64,000 nucleotides of DNA from CAYQDR01 sp964416315 (GCA_964416315.1 CAYQDR010000006.1:1-64000); one strand, 5' to 3'. Shown: positions 15,713-24,032, counted from the stretch's first letter. Notes: a model not told the origin generated them from the sequence alone. A program made the numbers and translations.

Positions 15713-17170
15713 ATGAGCACGACGCAGGCGTTCGACCAGGTCTTCATCGGCGGCCAGTGGCGGCCCCCCGCCGCGGGCGAGACCTACGGGACGGTCAACC
15801 CGGCGACCGAGGAGGAGTCGGCCCGCGTCGCCAAGGGCGACGAGCGCGACATCGACCTCGCGGTCCAGGCCGCGCGCCGCGCCTTCGACCAGGGCCCCTG
15901 GCCCCGCATGGCCGCGGCCGAGCGCGCCCGCGTCCTCTGGAAGCTCGCCGACCTCATCACGGCGAACCTCGACGAGATGGCGCGGCTCGAGAGCATCAAC
16001 ACGGGGAAGACGCTCTTCGACTCCGGCAAGGTCGAGCTGCCGTTCGCGGCCGAGGTCTTCCGCTACTACGCCGGCTGGACGACCAAGATCCACGGGGAGA
16101 CGCTCGCCCTCCGGGACGGCGCGTTCACCTTCACGCTCCGCCAGCCCCTCGGTGTCGTCGCCGCCATCGTCCCCTGGAACTTCCCGTTCCTCCTCGCCTC
16201 GTGGAAGATCGCGCCCGCGCTCGCCGCGGGGAACACGGTCGTCCTCAAGCCCGCGTCGCTCACGCCGCTCACGGCGCTCAAGTTCGCCCAGCTCACGGCC
16301 GAGGCCGGGCTCCCCGAGGGCGTGTTCAACGTCGTGCCGGGTCCCGGCGGGAAGGTCGGCATGGCCCTCGTCCGCCACCCTGGCGTGGACAAGGTCGCCT
16401 TCACGGGCTCGACCGAGGTCGGCAAGGGGATCATGCGGGAGGCCGCGGGCACGCTCAAGCGCGTGTCGCTGGAGCTCGGCGGGAAGTCCCCGAACATCGT
16501 CTTCGCCGACGCCGACATGGAGGCGGCGGTGCGCGGCGCGCTGACCGGGATCTTCTACAACAAGGGCGAGGTCTGCGCCGCCGGCTCGCGCCTCTTGCTC
16601 GAGGAGCGGGTGCACGACGAGTTCCTGGCGAAGCTCACCGAGCGCGTGAAGGGCCTCAAGGTCGGCGACCCGCTCGACAAGGCCACGCGCATGGGCCCGG
16701 TGGTCTCGAAGCAGCAGCTCGACACGGTCATGGGCTACATCGAGGCGGGCCGGAAGGAGGGCGCGCGGGTCGTGGCGGGCGGCGAGCGCGCGTCGGTCGG
16801 CAACGGCAAGGGCTACTTCGTCCAGCCGACGATCTTCGCCGGGGTGAAGAACTCGATGAAGATCGCCCGCGAGGAGATCTTCGGCCCGGTCCTCGCGGTC
16901 ATCCCGTTCAAGGATGTGGACGAAGGGATCGCTCGGGGAAACGAGACGTTCTACGGCCTCGCCGCCGCCGTCTGGACGCGCGACGTCGCCAAGGCCCTCC
17001 GCGCCGCCCGGGCGATCCGCGCGGGCACGGTCTGGGTCAACGCCTACAACCTCTACGACGCCGCCCTCCCCTTCGGCGGCTTCAAGGAGTCCGGCTTCGG
17101 TCGGGAGCTCGGCGCCGCCGGCATGGACCCCTACACCGAAGTCAAGAGCGTGTGGGTCGACCTGTCGTAG
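15713..17170 (+). CDS. NAD(P)-dependent aldehyde dehydrogenase
   Basis: The 485-residue product is a full-length member of the ALDH superfamily oxidising an aldehyde to a carboxylate. Visible signatures are PWNFPFLLASWKIAPALAAG (cofactor binding), FTGSTEVGKGIM, the catalytic base region SLELGGKSPNIVF near residue 250, and the catalytic Cys in NKGEVCAAGSR near residue 285. The C-terminal AYNLYDAALPFGGFKESGFG is that of betaine/phenylacetaldehyde-type ALDHs. ATG 15713 follows a GGGGAGAC site. It is co-oriented with, and 16 bp from, the enolase-superfamily gene. Confidence 0.92.
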   Translation: MSTTQAFDQVFIGGQWRPPAAGETYGTVNPATEEESARVAKGDERDIDLAVQAARRAFDQGPWPRMAAAERARVLWKLADLITANLDEMARLESINTGKTLFDSGKVELPFAAEVFRYYAGWTTKIHGETLALRDGAFTFTLRQPLGVVAAIVPWNFPFLLASWKIAPALAAGNTVVLKPASLTPLTALKFAQLTAEAGLPEGVFNVVPGPGGKVGMALVRHPGVDKVAFTGSTEVGKGIMREAAGTLKRVSLELGGKSPNIVFADADMEAAVRGALTGIFYNKGEVCAAGSRLLLEERVHDEFLAKLTERVKGLKVGDPLDKATRMGPVVSKQQLDTVMGYIEAGRKEGARVVAGGERASVGNGKGYFVQPTIFAGVKNSMKIAREEIFGPVLAVIPFKDVDEGIARGNETFYGLAAAVWTRDVAKALRAARAIRAGTVWVNAYNLYDAALPFGGFKESGFGRELGAAGMDPYTEVKSVWVDLS

Positions 17171-17263
17171 ACCTGGATCTGATCCCGGACGCTCTCTGGC
17201 CCTGAGCCCTCCGCAGAATCGGAGCGGATCACGGCCGGCTCACCACTCGCCAGGAGGACACCC

Positions 17264-18079
17264 ATGTTCTCGCTCACGGGGAAGTCGTGCGTCGTCACGG
17301 GCGCGAGCCGTGGCCTCGGACGGGCGATCGCCCGCGCCTTCGCGCAGCAGGGCGCCGACGTCGTCCTCGCGGCGCGGGGCGCCGCCGACCTCGAGGCGCT
17401 CCGGCGCGAGGTCGAGGCGACGGGGCGGCGTGCCGTCGCCCGGCCGACCGACGTGACGGACGTCGCGCAGCTCCACGCCCTGGCCGAGGCCGCCCTCGAG
17501 GCCTTCGGGAAGCTCGACGTCTGGGTGAACAACGCGGGCGGGGACACGTCCATCGCCGGCGGCTGGAGCGAGCTCCTCGACATCACCGAGGAGGGCTGGG
17601 AGCGCATGGTCCGCCTGAACCTCAAGGCCCAGGTCTTCGGCGCCCAGGCGGCGGCGCGCGTCATGCGGCGCCAGGGCACGGGCGGCTCCATCATCTTCAT
17701 GAGCTCGATCGACAGCCTCTACGCGGCGCCCGGGGGCGAGCTGATCTACGGCGCCTGCAAGGCCGCCGTCAACATGGTCACGCAGACCGCGGCCGTCGAG
17801 CTCGGCCAGCACGGGATCCGCGTCAATGCGATCGCGCCGGCGCTCGTCGAGACGCCGATGACCGCCCCCTGGCTCGCGACCGATGCCGACCGGCGGCTCC
17901 GCGCCGCCTTCTACCCGCTCCGCCGCGTCGGCCGGCCGCCCGACGTGGCGGCGGCCGCCGTCTACCTCGCTTCCGACGAGGCCGCGTGGGTCTCGGGGGC
18001 CGTCCTCCTGGTCTCGGGCGGCGCCGTGATGACGAGCGACCCCTACCGCTACCTCATGCGCGTCAACGCGCAGCCGTAG
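17264..18079 (+). CDS. Short-chain dehydrogenase/reductase
   Basis: The 271-residue classical SDR has the nucleotide motif TGASRGLGRAIA near residues 12-23, NNAGGD near 90, the catalytic Ser in FMSSIDSLYAA, and the YGACK (YxxxK) pair near 159-163. The C-terminal half ends VYLASDEAAWVSGAVLLVSGG. It probably oxidises an alcohol with NAD(P). It follows the aldehyde dehydrogenase by 93 bp with its own AGGAGG-type ribosome site. The substrate is unknown. Confidence 0.9.
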   Translation: MFSLTGKSCVVTGASRGLGRAIARAFAQQGADVVLAARGAADLEALRREVEATGRRAVARPTDVTDVAQLHALAEAALEAFGKLDVWVNNAGGDTSIAGGWSELLDITEEGWERMVRLNLKAQVFGAQAAARVMRRQGTGGSIIFMSSIDSLYAAPGGELIYGACKAAVNMVTQTAAVELGQHGIRVNAIAPALVETPMTAPWLATDADRRLRAAFYPLRRVGRPPDVAAAAVYLASDEAAWVSGAVLLVSGGAVMTSDPYRYLMRVNAQP

Positions 18080-18143
18080 CGGCGCGCGCGCTGGCGGACG
18101 CGCGGCGGGTCCCGCTTCCGGCCACGGGGTCCCGAGCGGCCGC

Positions 18144-18172
18144 TTGACAAGCCCCCGGCGTGCGACTACTGT
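18144..18172 (+). promoter_or_regulatory. sigma70-type promoter of the trp leader
   Basis: TTGACA (18144-18149) and TACTGT (18167-18172) are separated by 17 bp, placing the transcription start close to 18179, just ahead of the leader-peptide ATG at 18183. Confidence 0.65.
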
Positions 18173-18182
18173 GTGGGGCACC

Positions 18183-18257
18183 ATGACGCGGTCCGAATCC
18201 CTCTGGTGGTGGCGGCGGTGGTGGTGCCCTGAGGGGGGGAGGACCGCGCCCGCGTAG
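18183..18257 (+). CDS. trpL: Tryptophan operon leader peptide
   Basis: This 24-codon ORF begins ATG at 18183 and ends TAG at 18255-18257. It contains five Trp codons within seven positions (LWWWRRWWC). It sits directly downstream of a promoter and upstream of an intrinsic terminator and trpE. Ribosome stalling at the Trp codons when charged tRNA-Trp is scarce would favour readthrough, as in classical trp attenuation. A GGGG run just upstream serves as ribosome site. Five clustered Trp codons in such a place are very unlikely by chance. Confidence 0.85.
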   Translation: MTRSESLWWWRRWWCPEGGRTAPA

Positions 18258-18287
18258 AGTCGACGTAGCAAGCCCAACAGAGACAGG

Positions 18288-18330
18288 AAGCCGAGGGAAG
18301 TGGGCGGGGCCCGCACCCTCGGCTTTTTTT
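18288..18330 (+). terminator. Trp attenuator terminator
   Basis: AAGCCGAGGG (18288-18297) pairs with CCCTCGGCTT (18316-18325) around an inner GC-rich loop and runs into seven T residues. It lies about 30 nt after the leader stop codon and 25 nt before the trpE start, the position of an attenuator. Confidence 0.85.
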
Positions 18331-18354
18331 GTCGTCCGGATGAGGAGGGCGGAG

Positions 18355-19845
18355 ATGTCCGCGATCGCGCTGGAGCCGACGCAGAGCGAGTTCCTGAGCC
18401 TCAAGGGGGACGCCAACGTCGTGCCGGTCTCCTGCGAGCTGCTGGCCGACCTGGAGACGCCCATCTCCGCCTACATGAAGCTGCGCGACCTGCCGTCGAG
18501 CTTCCTCCTCGAGAGCGTCGAGGGGAGCGCTCAGGTCTGCCGCTTCTCGGTGCTCGGCGGCAGCCCCCGCCTCGTCCTCGAGTGCGACGGCCGCATCGTC
18601 AGGGTCACCGCGCCGGACGGGCGCGTCCTGGGGGAGGGCGAGCCCCGCGCGACCGTGCGCGCGCACCTCGACCGGTACCGGGCCGTGCGCCGGCCCGAGC
18701 TGCCGCCCTTCGTGGGCGGCTACCTCGGCTACCTCGGCTACGACGCCGTGCGGCTGTGGGAGCGCCTGCCCGGCCGGCCGCCCGACGATCTCGGCCTCCC
18801 CGTCTTCCGCCTGGCCCTCATGGACACCGTCGTCGTCTTCGACCACCGCCGCCACACGCTGCGGGTCGTCGCCAACGCGTTCCTCGACGACGGGGCCGAG
18901 GCGGCGTACCGGCAGGCGCGGGAGCGGATCGCCGCGACGGTCGCCCGCCTCGAGGGCCCGCGCCCCCCGCAGCCGCCCGCGCCCCGCCTCGACCTCGACA
19001 CGCGGGCGAATGTCACGCCCGAGGCGTACTGTGCCGGCGTCGAGCGCGCCAAGGAGTACATCCGCGCGGGCGACATCTACCAGGTGATCGTCTCCCAGCG
19101 CTTCTCGACGTCTGTTCCGGGGCTCGATCCCCTCGCGATCTACCGGGCGCTTCGGGTCCTGAACCCCTCCCCGTACATGTTCCTCCTGGACTCCGGCGCG
19201 GGGATGCTGGTCGGCTCCTCGCCCGAGCGCCTGGTGCGCCTCGAGGAGGGCCGGATCGACATGCGCCCGCTCGCGGGGACGCGACCCCGGGGGAGAACCG
19301 AGGCCGAGGATCGCGCGCTCGCCGAGGGGCTCCTCGCCGATCCGAAGGAGCGCGCGGAGCACGTGATGCTCGTGGACCTCACCCGGAACGACGTGGGGCG
19401 CGTGTCGCGCTACGGGACGGTCCGGGTGACGGAGCTGATGGCCGTCGAGCGCTACTCCCACGTCATGCACCTCGCCTCCCACGTCGAGGGGCAGCTCCTC
19501 CCGGGCCGGGGCGCCTGGGACGTCCTCGAGGCGGTCTTCCCCCACGGGACCGTGAGCGGGGCGCCCAAGGTGCGGGCGATGGAGATCATCGACGAGCTGG
19601 AGCCCGTGGCCCGTGGCCCGTACGCGGGCACGGTCGGCTACATCGGCTTCGACGGGGCGCTGAACACGGCGATCACCATCCGCACGGTCCTCGTCCGGGA
19701 CGGCGTCGCGTCGGTCCAGGCGGGCGCCGGGATCGTCGCCGACTCGGTCCCGGAGCGGGAGCACCAGGAGTGCGTCGCGAAGGCCCGGGGCGTGCTGCGG
19801 GCCATCGAGCGCGCGGGGGTGGAGCATGCTGCTGGTCCTCGATAA
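18355..19845 (+). CDS. trpE: Anthranilate synthase component I
   Basis: The 496-residue TrpE converts chorismate to anthranilate using ammonia delivered by TrpG. The feedback-site motif FLLESVEG lies near residue 50. The chorismate-binding domain carries GDIYQVIVSQRF, GSSPERLVRLEEG, MRPLAGTRPRG, VMLVDLTRNDVGRV, TVSGAPKVRAMEII and GYIGFDGALNTAI in the standard order. The LLES element suggests inhibition by tryptophan. ATG 18355 has a GGAGGGCGGAG site. Its 3' end overlaps trpG by 20 bp, so the two subunits are translationally coupled. Expression should be governed by the upstream attenuator. Confidence 0.95.
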   Translation: MSAIALEPTQSEFLSLKGDANVVPVSCELLADLETPISAYMKLRDLPSSFLLESVEGSAQVCRFSVLGGSPRLVLECDGRIVRVTAPDGRVLGEGEPRATVRAHLDRYRAVRRPELPPFVGGYLGYLGYDAVRLWERLPGRPPDDLGLPVFRLALMDTVVVFDHRRHTLRVVANAFLDDGAEAAYRQARERIAATVARLEGPRPPQPPAPRLDLDTRANVTPEAYCAGVERAKEYIRAGDIYQVIVSQRFSTSVPGLDPLAIYRALRVLNPSPYMFLLDSGAGMLVGSSPERLVRLEEGRIDMRPLAGTRPRGRTEAEDRALAEGLLADPKERAEHVMLVDLTRNDVGRVSRYGTVRVTELMAVERYSHVMHLASHVEGQLLPGRGAWDVLEAVFPHGTVSGAPKVRAMEIIDELEPVARGPYAGTVGYIGFDGALNTAITIRTVLVRDGVASVQAGAGIVADSVPEREHQECVAKARGVLRAIERAGVEHAAGPR

Positions 19846-20452
19846 CTACGACTCGTTCACCTACAACCTCGTCCAGTACCTCGGCGAACTCGGCGCCACC
19901 CTGGCCGTCCACCGGAACGACCGGATCTCGCTCGCCGACGTCGAGCGGCTCGGACCGGACGGGATCGTCATCTCGCCGGGCCCCGGGGATCCCGACGACG
20001 CCGGGGTCTCGAACGCGGTGATCCGCGCCTTCGCCGGCCGGGTCCCGATCCTCGGCGTCTGTCTCGGCCACCAGTGCATCGGCGAGGTGTTCGGGGGCGT
20101 GGTGGCGCGGGCGTCCGAGCCGGTGCACGGGAAGACCTCCTGGATCCACCATGACGGCCGCGGGGTCTTCGCCGCCGTGCCCAGCCCGTTCGAGGCGACG
20201 CGCTACCACTCGCTCATCGTCCGGCGGGAGGGGCTGCCCGAGTGCCTCGAGGTCTCGGCCTGGACCGAGGAGGGGCTCATCATGGGCCTCCGCCACCGGA
20301 CGGCGACCGTGGAGGGAGTCCAGTTCCACCCGGAGTCGATCCTCACGAGCGTGGGGAAGGCCCTCCTCCGGAACTTCCTCGCGACCGGCGGGGCGTCCGC
20401 GCCATCCGCCGGGATCGATCTCACGGGCTCCGGGGCCGAAATTCCTTCTTGA
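19826..20452 (+). CDS. trpG: Anthranilate synthase component II (glutamine amidotransferase)
   Basis: The 208-residue class I glutaminase supplies ammonia to TrpE. Motifs are LLVLDNYDSFTYNLVQYL at the N-terminus, VISPGPGDPDDAG, the nucleophile in GVCLGHQCIGE near residue 77 and the His/Glu pair in GVQFHPESILT near 172. There is no fused phosphoribosyltransferase, and no trpD, trpC, trpF, trpB or trpA follows, so the trp pathway is split in this genome. The stop TGA (20450-20452) lies inside the TTGACA of the next promoter. Confidence 0.95.
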   Translation: MLLVLDNYDSFTYNLVQYLGELGATLAVHRNDRISLADVERLGPDGIVISPGPGDPDDAGVSNAVIRAFAGRVPILGVCLGHQCIGEVFGGVVARASEPVHGKTSWIHHDGRGVFAAVPSPFEATRYHSLIVRREGLPECLEVSAWTEEGLIMGLRHRTATVEGVQFHPESILTSVGKALLRNFLATGGASAPSAGIDLTGSGAEIPS

Positions 20453-20477
20453 CATTCCCGATGGACATAGGTACTTA
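20449..20477 (+). promoter_or_regulatory. sigma70-type promoter upstream of the zinc-ribbon gene
   Basis: TTGACA (20449-20454) and TACTTA (20472-20477) are spaced by 17 bp. The -35 contains the trpG stop codon. The next ATG is at 20484, so the transcript is leaderless or nearly so unless it uses a later start. Confidence 0.65.
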
Positions 20478-20483
20478 TCCCCC

Positions 20484-20711
20484 ATGTCCCGTCCCCTTCC
20501 CGTCGCCCCCGGGGGCTCCCCGGCGACGCCCCCAGTCACGCCGGCGCCCCGGCGCTGCCCCGTCTGCCGGACGAAGATCGTCGTCCCCGACCCCCAGGGG
20601 GTCGTGGTCAAGAACGCGATCCTGCGGGTGAGTCGGGAGACCGGGCAGGCGACCGCGAAGTGTCCACGCTGCAAGGCGTGGATGGAGGTGCCGCTGCAGT
20701 ACCGCGAGTAG
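20484..20711 (+). CDS. Small zinc-ribbon protein
   Basis: The 75-residue product has a proline-rich N-terminus followed by a four-Cys zinc ribbon, RRCPVCRTKIVV and AKCPRCKAWMEVPLQ, about 40 residues apart, with VVVKNAILRVSRETGQ between them. It is a complete stand-alone ribbon of unknown function; similar proteins look like com-type or rubredoxin-like regulators. It is transcribed from the promoter overlapping the trpG end and precedes the terminator-bearing leader of the siroheme reductase gene. A link to reductase metallocentre assembly or regulation is possible but only positional. Confidence 0.6.
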   Translation: MSRPLPVAPGGSPATPPVTPAPRRCPVCRTKIVVPDPQGVVVKNAILRVSRETGQATAKCPRCKAWMEVPLQYRE

Positions 20712-20750
20712 CCCAAGCCCCGCGCGAAGGCGAAAGTCGCAGGAAGACGG

Positions 20751-20795
20751 AAAGCCGAGCGGTGCGGGCCCCAAGCCCGCCCCTCGGCTTTTTCG
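20751..20795 (+). terminator. Intrinsic terminator in the leader of the siroheme reductase gene (possible attenuator)
   Basis: AAAGCCGAG (20751-20759) pairs with CTCGGCTTT (20783-20791), enclosing an inner GCGGGC/GCCCGC stem (20764-20769 with 20775-20780), followed by TTTTT. It lies 27-30 nt before the reductase start, the same spacing as the trp attenuator, and shares its GCCGAG/CTCGGC base. It either ends the zinc-ribbon transcript or conditionally controls the reductase. Confidence 0.7.
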
Positions 20796-20821
20796 TTTCG
20801 GCTTCGACGAGGAGAGGCGAG

Positions 20822-22516
20822 ATGAGCGACCAGCCGAAGGAGACGAAGGCCCAGCGTGTCGAACGGTTGAAGCGCGAGCTGAACCCCTGGGAGCACTTCC
20901 AGGAGATCCTCCGCTTCGCCCGCGAGGGCTACGAGGCGATCCCGCCCGAGTGGAACACGTATTTCCGGTGGTGGGGCGTCTACTCGCAAGGAGACGGCGT
21001 CGGCGCGATCGGCGGGAAGGGCGGCGAGGGGAAGGCCGTGCCCTACTTCATGGTCCGGATCCGGATCCCGAACGGCTTTCTCGTCTCCCACCAGCTCCGG
21101 ACGATCGCCGACCTGGCCGAGCGGCACGCGCGCGGGATCGCCGACCTCACGGTCCGCCAGAACATCCAGCTCCACTGGGTGCGGATCGAGGACCTCCCGG
21201 CGATCTTCGAGGACCTCGGCCGCGCCGGGATCACCACCATGGGCGCGTGCGGGGACGACACCCGCAACGTCACCGGCTGCCCGCTCGCCGGCGTGGACGC
21301 CGACGAGATCGTGGACGCTTCCCCCCTCGTCCACGCGGCCACGCGAATGCTCAACGGCAACCCCGAGTTCTACAACCTGCCGCGCAAGTACAAGATCTCG
21401 GTCACCGGGTGCCGCGTCTGGTGCTCCTACCCCGAGATCAACGACATCGGGATGACCGCCCTCCCCCACCCGCGGACGGGCGAGATCGGCTTCTCGGTCC
21501 GCGCCGGCGGAGGGCTGTCCACCGACCCGCATCTGGGGGTGCGGCTCGATGCCTTCGTCCGCTGGAACCAGGTGGTGCCGGTGATCCTCGGGATCAGCGA
21601 GATCTTCCGGGACAGCGACGTCCTCCGCCAGAACCGGGAGAAGGCCCGGCTCAAGTTCTTGTTTCTCGCCTACGGGTGGACGGCGGAAAGCTTCCAGGCG
21701 GAGCTCGAGCGCCGGCTCGGCTTCCCGCTGGACCGCGCCGTGTCCGAGGATCCGCCGGACGACGTCTACCGGGACCACGTCGGGATCCACCCGCAGAAGC
21801 AGGAGGGCTACCGCTACGCGGGGCTTGCGGTCCTCCGCGGCCGCATGACCCCGCCCGAGATGCGGGTCGTCGCCGACCTCGCCGACCGCTTCGGGACCGG
21901 GGAGCTCCGGACGACCAACATGCAGAACCTCGTCATCCCGAACGTGCGCCGGGAGCGGGCCGACGCGCTGGGGCGCGAGCTTGAGGCCGCGGGGCTCAGG
22001 CTCCATGCCTCGCCGTTCTGGCGCGGGACCATCGCCTGCACGGGCACCGAGTTCTGCAAGCTCGCGCTGACCGAGACCAAGGGCTTCGCCCGCTGGCTGG
22101 TGGAGGATCTGGAGCGGCGGCTCCCGGGCTTCGATCAGCACGTGAAGATCCACGTCACCGGCTGCCCGAACAGCTGCGGCCAGCACTGGATCGCCGACAT
22201 CGGCATCGAGGGGAAGAAGCTGAAGGTGGACGGCAGGCTCGTGGACGCCTACTACTTCTGCGTGGGTGGGGCGGTGGGGAAGCACCAGGGTAAGGCCCGC
22301 CCGATCGGCTACCGCGTCCCGGCCACCGGAGTTCCCGAGGCCGTCGAGCGGCTGCTGACGGCGTACCTCGAGGAGCGCTGGGGCGGCGAGAACTTTCGCG
22401 AGTTCGCGGCCCGCCACTCCGATGACGAGCTCCGAAACTTCCTGGCCGGGGAGACCGTCGCAGCGGTCGCGCGCGACCCCTCACCCGGCCGAGCGCCGCA
22501 CGGCGTCGACGGCTGA
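20822..22516 (+). CDS. Siroheme-dependent nitrite/sulfite reductase, NirA-type
   Basis: This 564-residue ferredoxin-type six-electron reductase reduces nitrite to ammonia or sulfite to sulfide. The two duplicated halves are visible. IRIPNGFLVSHQLRTIADLA and LTVRQNIQLHWVRIEDLP are the first substrate/siroheme region. The 4Fe-4S/siroheme cysteines come in CTGTEFCKLALTETKG near residue 405 and TGCPNSCGQHWIADIG near 446. The CTGTEFC spacing resembles NirA (TGIEFC) more than classical CysI, so nitrite is favoured, but sulfite cannot be excluded. Two siroheme-synthesis genes follow at 2 bp and -10 bp, forming a cofactor-plus-enzyme operon. The AGGAGAGG site precedes ATG 20822. Confidence 0.9.
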   Translation: MSDQPKETKAQRVERLKRELNPWEHFQEILRFAREGYEAIPPEWNTYFRWWGVYSQGDGVGAIGGKGGEGKAVPYFMVRIRIPNGFLVSHQLRTIADLAERHARGIADLTVRQNIQLHWVRIEDLPAIFEDLGRAGITTMGACGDDTRNVTGCPLAGVDADEIVDASPLVHAATRMLNGNPEFYNLPRKYKISVTGCRVWCSYPEINDIGMTALPHPRTGEIGFSVRAGGGLSTDPHLGVRLDAFVRWNQVVPVILGISEIFRDSDVLRQNREKARLKFLFLAYGWTAESFQAELERRLGFPLDRAVSEDPPDDVYRDHVGIHPQKQEGYRYAGLAVLRGRMTPPEMRVVADLADRFGTGELRTTNMQNLVIPNVRRERADALGRELEAAGLRLHASPFWRGTIACTGTEFCKLALTETKGFARWLVEDLERRLPGFDQHVKIHVTGCPNSCGQHWIADIGIEGKKLKVDGRLVDAYYFCVGGAVGKHQGKARPIGYRVPATGVPEAVERLLTAYLEERWGGENFREFAARHSDDELRNFLAGETVAAVARDPSPGRAPHGVDG

Positions 22517-22518
22517 CG

Positions 22519-23154
22519 ATGGGGTATTACCCGATCGTCGTCGAGATGGCGGGCCGGCTCTGCCTCGTCGTCGGTGGCGGGGCCGTGGCCGAGCGCAAGG
22601 TAGAAGGCCTCCTGGACGTGGGCGCGAGCGTCACGGTCGTCGGCCCCCGCCTCACCGAGCGTCTTGCCTCCTGGGTGGAGGCAGGCACGGTTCGCCATGT
22701 GGCCCGCGCCTATCGCCCCGGCGACCTGGTCGGGTACGCGCTGGCGTTCGTCGCAACGGACGACCGCGCGGTCAACGCTCAGGTCTTCCGGGACGCGAAG
22801 GCGCGCGGCGTCTGGGTCAACGCCGCGGACGACCCCGCCCACTGCGATTTCATCCTCCCCTCGGTCCTTCGACGCGGCGAGCTCACGGTCGCGGTGGCCA
22901 CGGGAGGCGCGAGTCCGGCTCTGTCGAGAGCCATCCGGGAGGAGCTCGAAGCCTACTTCACCGACGACTACGCGGCACTCGCCCACGTCGTCGCCGAGGT
23001 GAGGCGGGAGCTCAGGCGGCGCGCTCCCCTCCCCGACGCGACGGCGTGGCGCACGGCTCTCGACGCCGACCTTCGCCGGCTCGTCGCCGAGGGGAAGCGC
23101 GAGGAGGCCAAGGTCCACCTCCTCGGGCGGCTGGAGGCGGGGAGATGCGGCTAG
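22519..23154 (+). CDS. Precorrin-2 dehydrogenase/sirohydrochlorin ferrochelatase (CysG N-terminal/Met8-like)
   Basis: The 211-residue product oxidises precorrin-2 with NAD and inserts iron to give siroheme. The Rossmann motif LCLVVGGGAVAERKVEGLL lies at residues 14-32, AFVATDDRAVNAQVF near 77-91, and WVNAADDPAHCDFILP supplies the catalytic Asp. VAVATGGASPALSRAIRE is the family signature. It is separate from the methyltransferase that is fused to it in enteric CysG. It starts 2 bp after the reductase stop and overlaps cobA by 10 bp. Confidence 0.92.
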   Translation: MGYYPIVVEMAGRLCLVVGGGAVAERKVEGLLDVGASVTVVGPRLTERLASWVEAGTVRHVARAYRPGDLVGYALAFVATDDRAVNAQVFRDAKARGVWVNAADDPAHCDFILPSVLRRGELTVAVATGGASPALSRAIREELEAYFTDDYAALAHVVAEVRRELRRRAPLPDATAWRTALDADLRRLVAEGKREEAKVHLLGRLEAGRCG

Positions 23155-23951
23155 GCACCGTGTACCTCGTGGGCGCGGGCCCGGGGGACCCGGGCCTCCT
23201 GACGATCCGGGGCCGGGACCTGCTGCGGACAGCGGACGTGGTCGTCTACGACCGCCTGGTCAACCCGAGGATTCTGGACGAGGCGCCGGCGCGGGCACTC
23301 CGCATCTTCGCCGGCAAGCTAACCGGAAGCCATCCCCTCCCCCAAGAGCAGATCAACGATCTCCTCGTCGCCCACGCCCGCCGTGGTCGCCGCGTGGTCC
23401 GGCTGAAGGGCGGCGACCCTTTCGTCTTCGGCCGGGGTGGCGAGGAGGCCGAGGTGCTGGCCGAGGCGGGGATCCCGTTCGAGGTGGTGCCGGGCGTCAG
23501 CTCGGTGGTGGCGGTCCCGGCCTACGCCGGCATCCCGCTCACCCACCGCAAGCTCTCCTCCTCGTTCGCCGTGATCACCGGCCACGAGGATGCCTGCAAG
23601 GGGGCGCCGGCCGTGGACTGGGGGCGCCTCGCGACCGCCGTGGACACCCTCGTCATCCTCATGGGCGTGCGGACCCTGCCGCAGACCGTGGCTACCCTCT
23701 TGGCCCACGGCCGCTCCCGGGCCACCCCGGTGGCGTTGATCCGCTGGGGGACGACGTCGGCCCAGGAGACCGTGGTCGGCGTGCTCGCCGACATCGTCGC
23801 GAAGGCGCGCGCCGCCTCGCTGGAGCCGCCGGTGATCGCGGTCGTCGGCGACGTGGTGACGCTCCGGGAGCAGCTGCGGTGGTTCGAGGAGGGAGCGGCG
23901 GCGTGGCCCGACGAGAGGGCGGCGATCCTTTCCGCAACCCGAATGACGTGA
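23145..23951 (+). CDS. cobA: Uroporphyrinogen-III C-methyltransferase
   Basis: The 268-residue SAM-dependent SUMT makes precorrin-2 from uroporphyrinogen III for siroheme or cobalamin. The motifs are in family order: VYLVGAGPGDPGLLTIRG at the N-terminus, VVYDRLVNPRIL, VRLKGGDPFVFGRGGEEAE, VPGVSSVVAVPAYAGIPLTHR, VILMGVRTLPQ and the C-terminal VIAVVGDVVTLR. There is no uroporphyrinogen synthase fusion. ATG 23145 lies inside the preceding gene and has a GGGGAG site. Confidence 0.95.
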   Translation: MRLGTVYLVGAGPGDPGLLTIRGRDLLRTADVVVYDRLVNPRILDEAPARALRIFAGKLTGSHPLPQEQINDLLVAHARRGRRVVRLKGGDPFVFGRGGEEAEVLAEAGIPFEVVPGVSSVVAVPAYAGIPLTHRKLSSSFAVITGHEDACKGAPAVDWGRLATAVDTLVILMGVRTLPQTVATLLAHGRSRATPVALIRWGTTSAQETVVGVLADIVAKARAASLEPPVIAVVGDVVTLREQLRWFEEGAAAWPDERAAILSATRMT

Positions 23952-23961
23952 GGAGGCAGCC

Positions 23962-23982
23962 ATGAGCGTCACCGACGCGTGA
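23962..23982 (+). other. Six-codon ORF with strong ribosome site, probably a gene remnant
   Basis: GAGGAGGCAGCC precedes ATG AGC GTC ACC GAC GCG TGA. The ribosome site is as good as any in the region but the ORF ends after six codons. It looks like the start of a deleted third gene of the siroheme operon rather than a functional peptide. Confidence 0.3.
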
Positions 23983-24032
23983 AGACGGGGCGGCTCCGCG
24001 AGGTGGCGTGACCGGCACCCCCCGCTCTCTGC

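Noticed and set aside
17219..17228. TCGGAGCGGA upstream of the SDR gene, identical to the R1 tail
   Set aside because: Neither hairpin A nor hairpin B is present around it, and a 10-bp match in GC-rich DNA may be chance.
20712..20790. Possible c-di-GMP (GEMM-like) riboswitch in the siroheme reductase leader, from a GAAGACGGAAAGCC stretch
   Set aside because: Only a loose resemblance to GACGCAAAGCC. The partner GGCAAACC element and the second stem with its receptor loop are missing.
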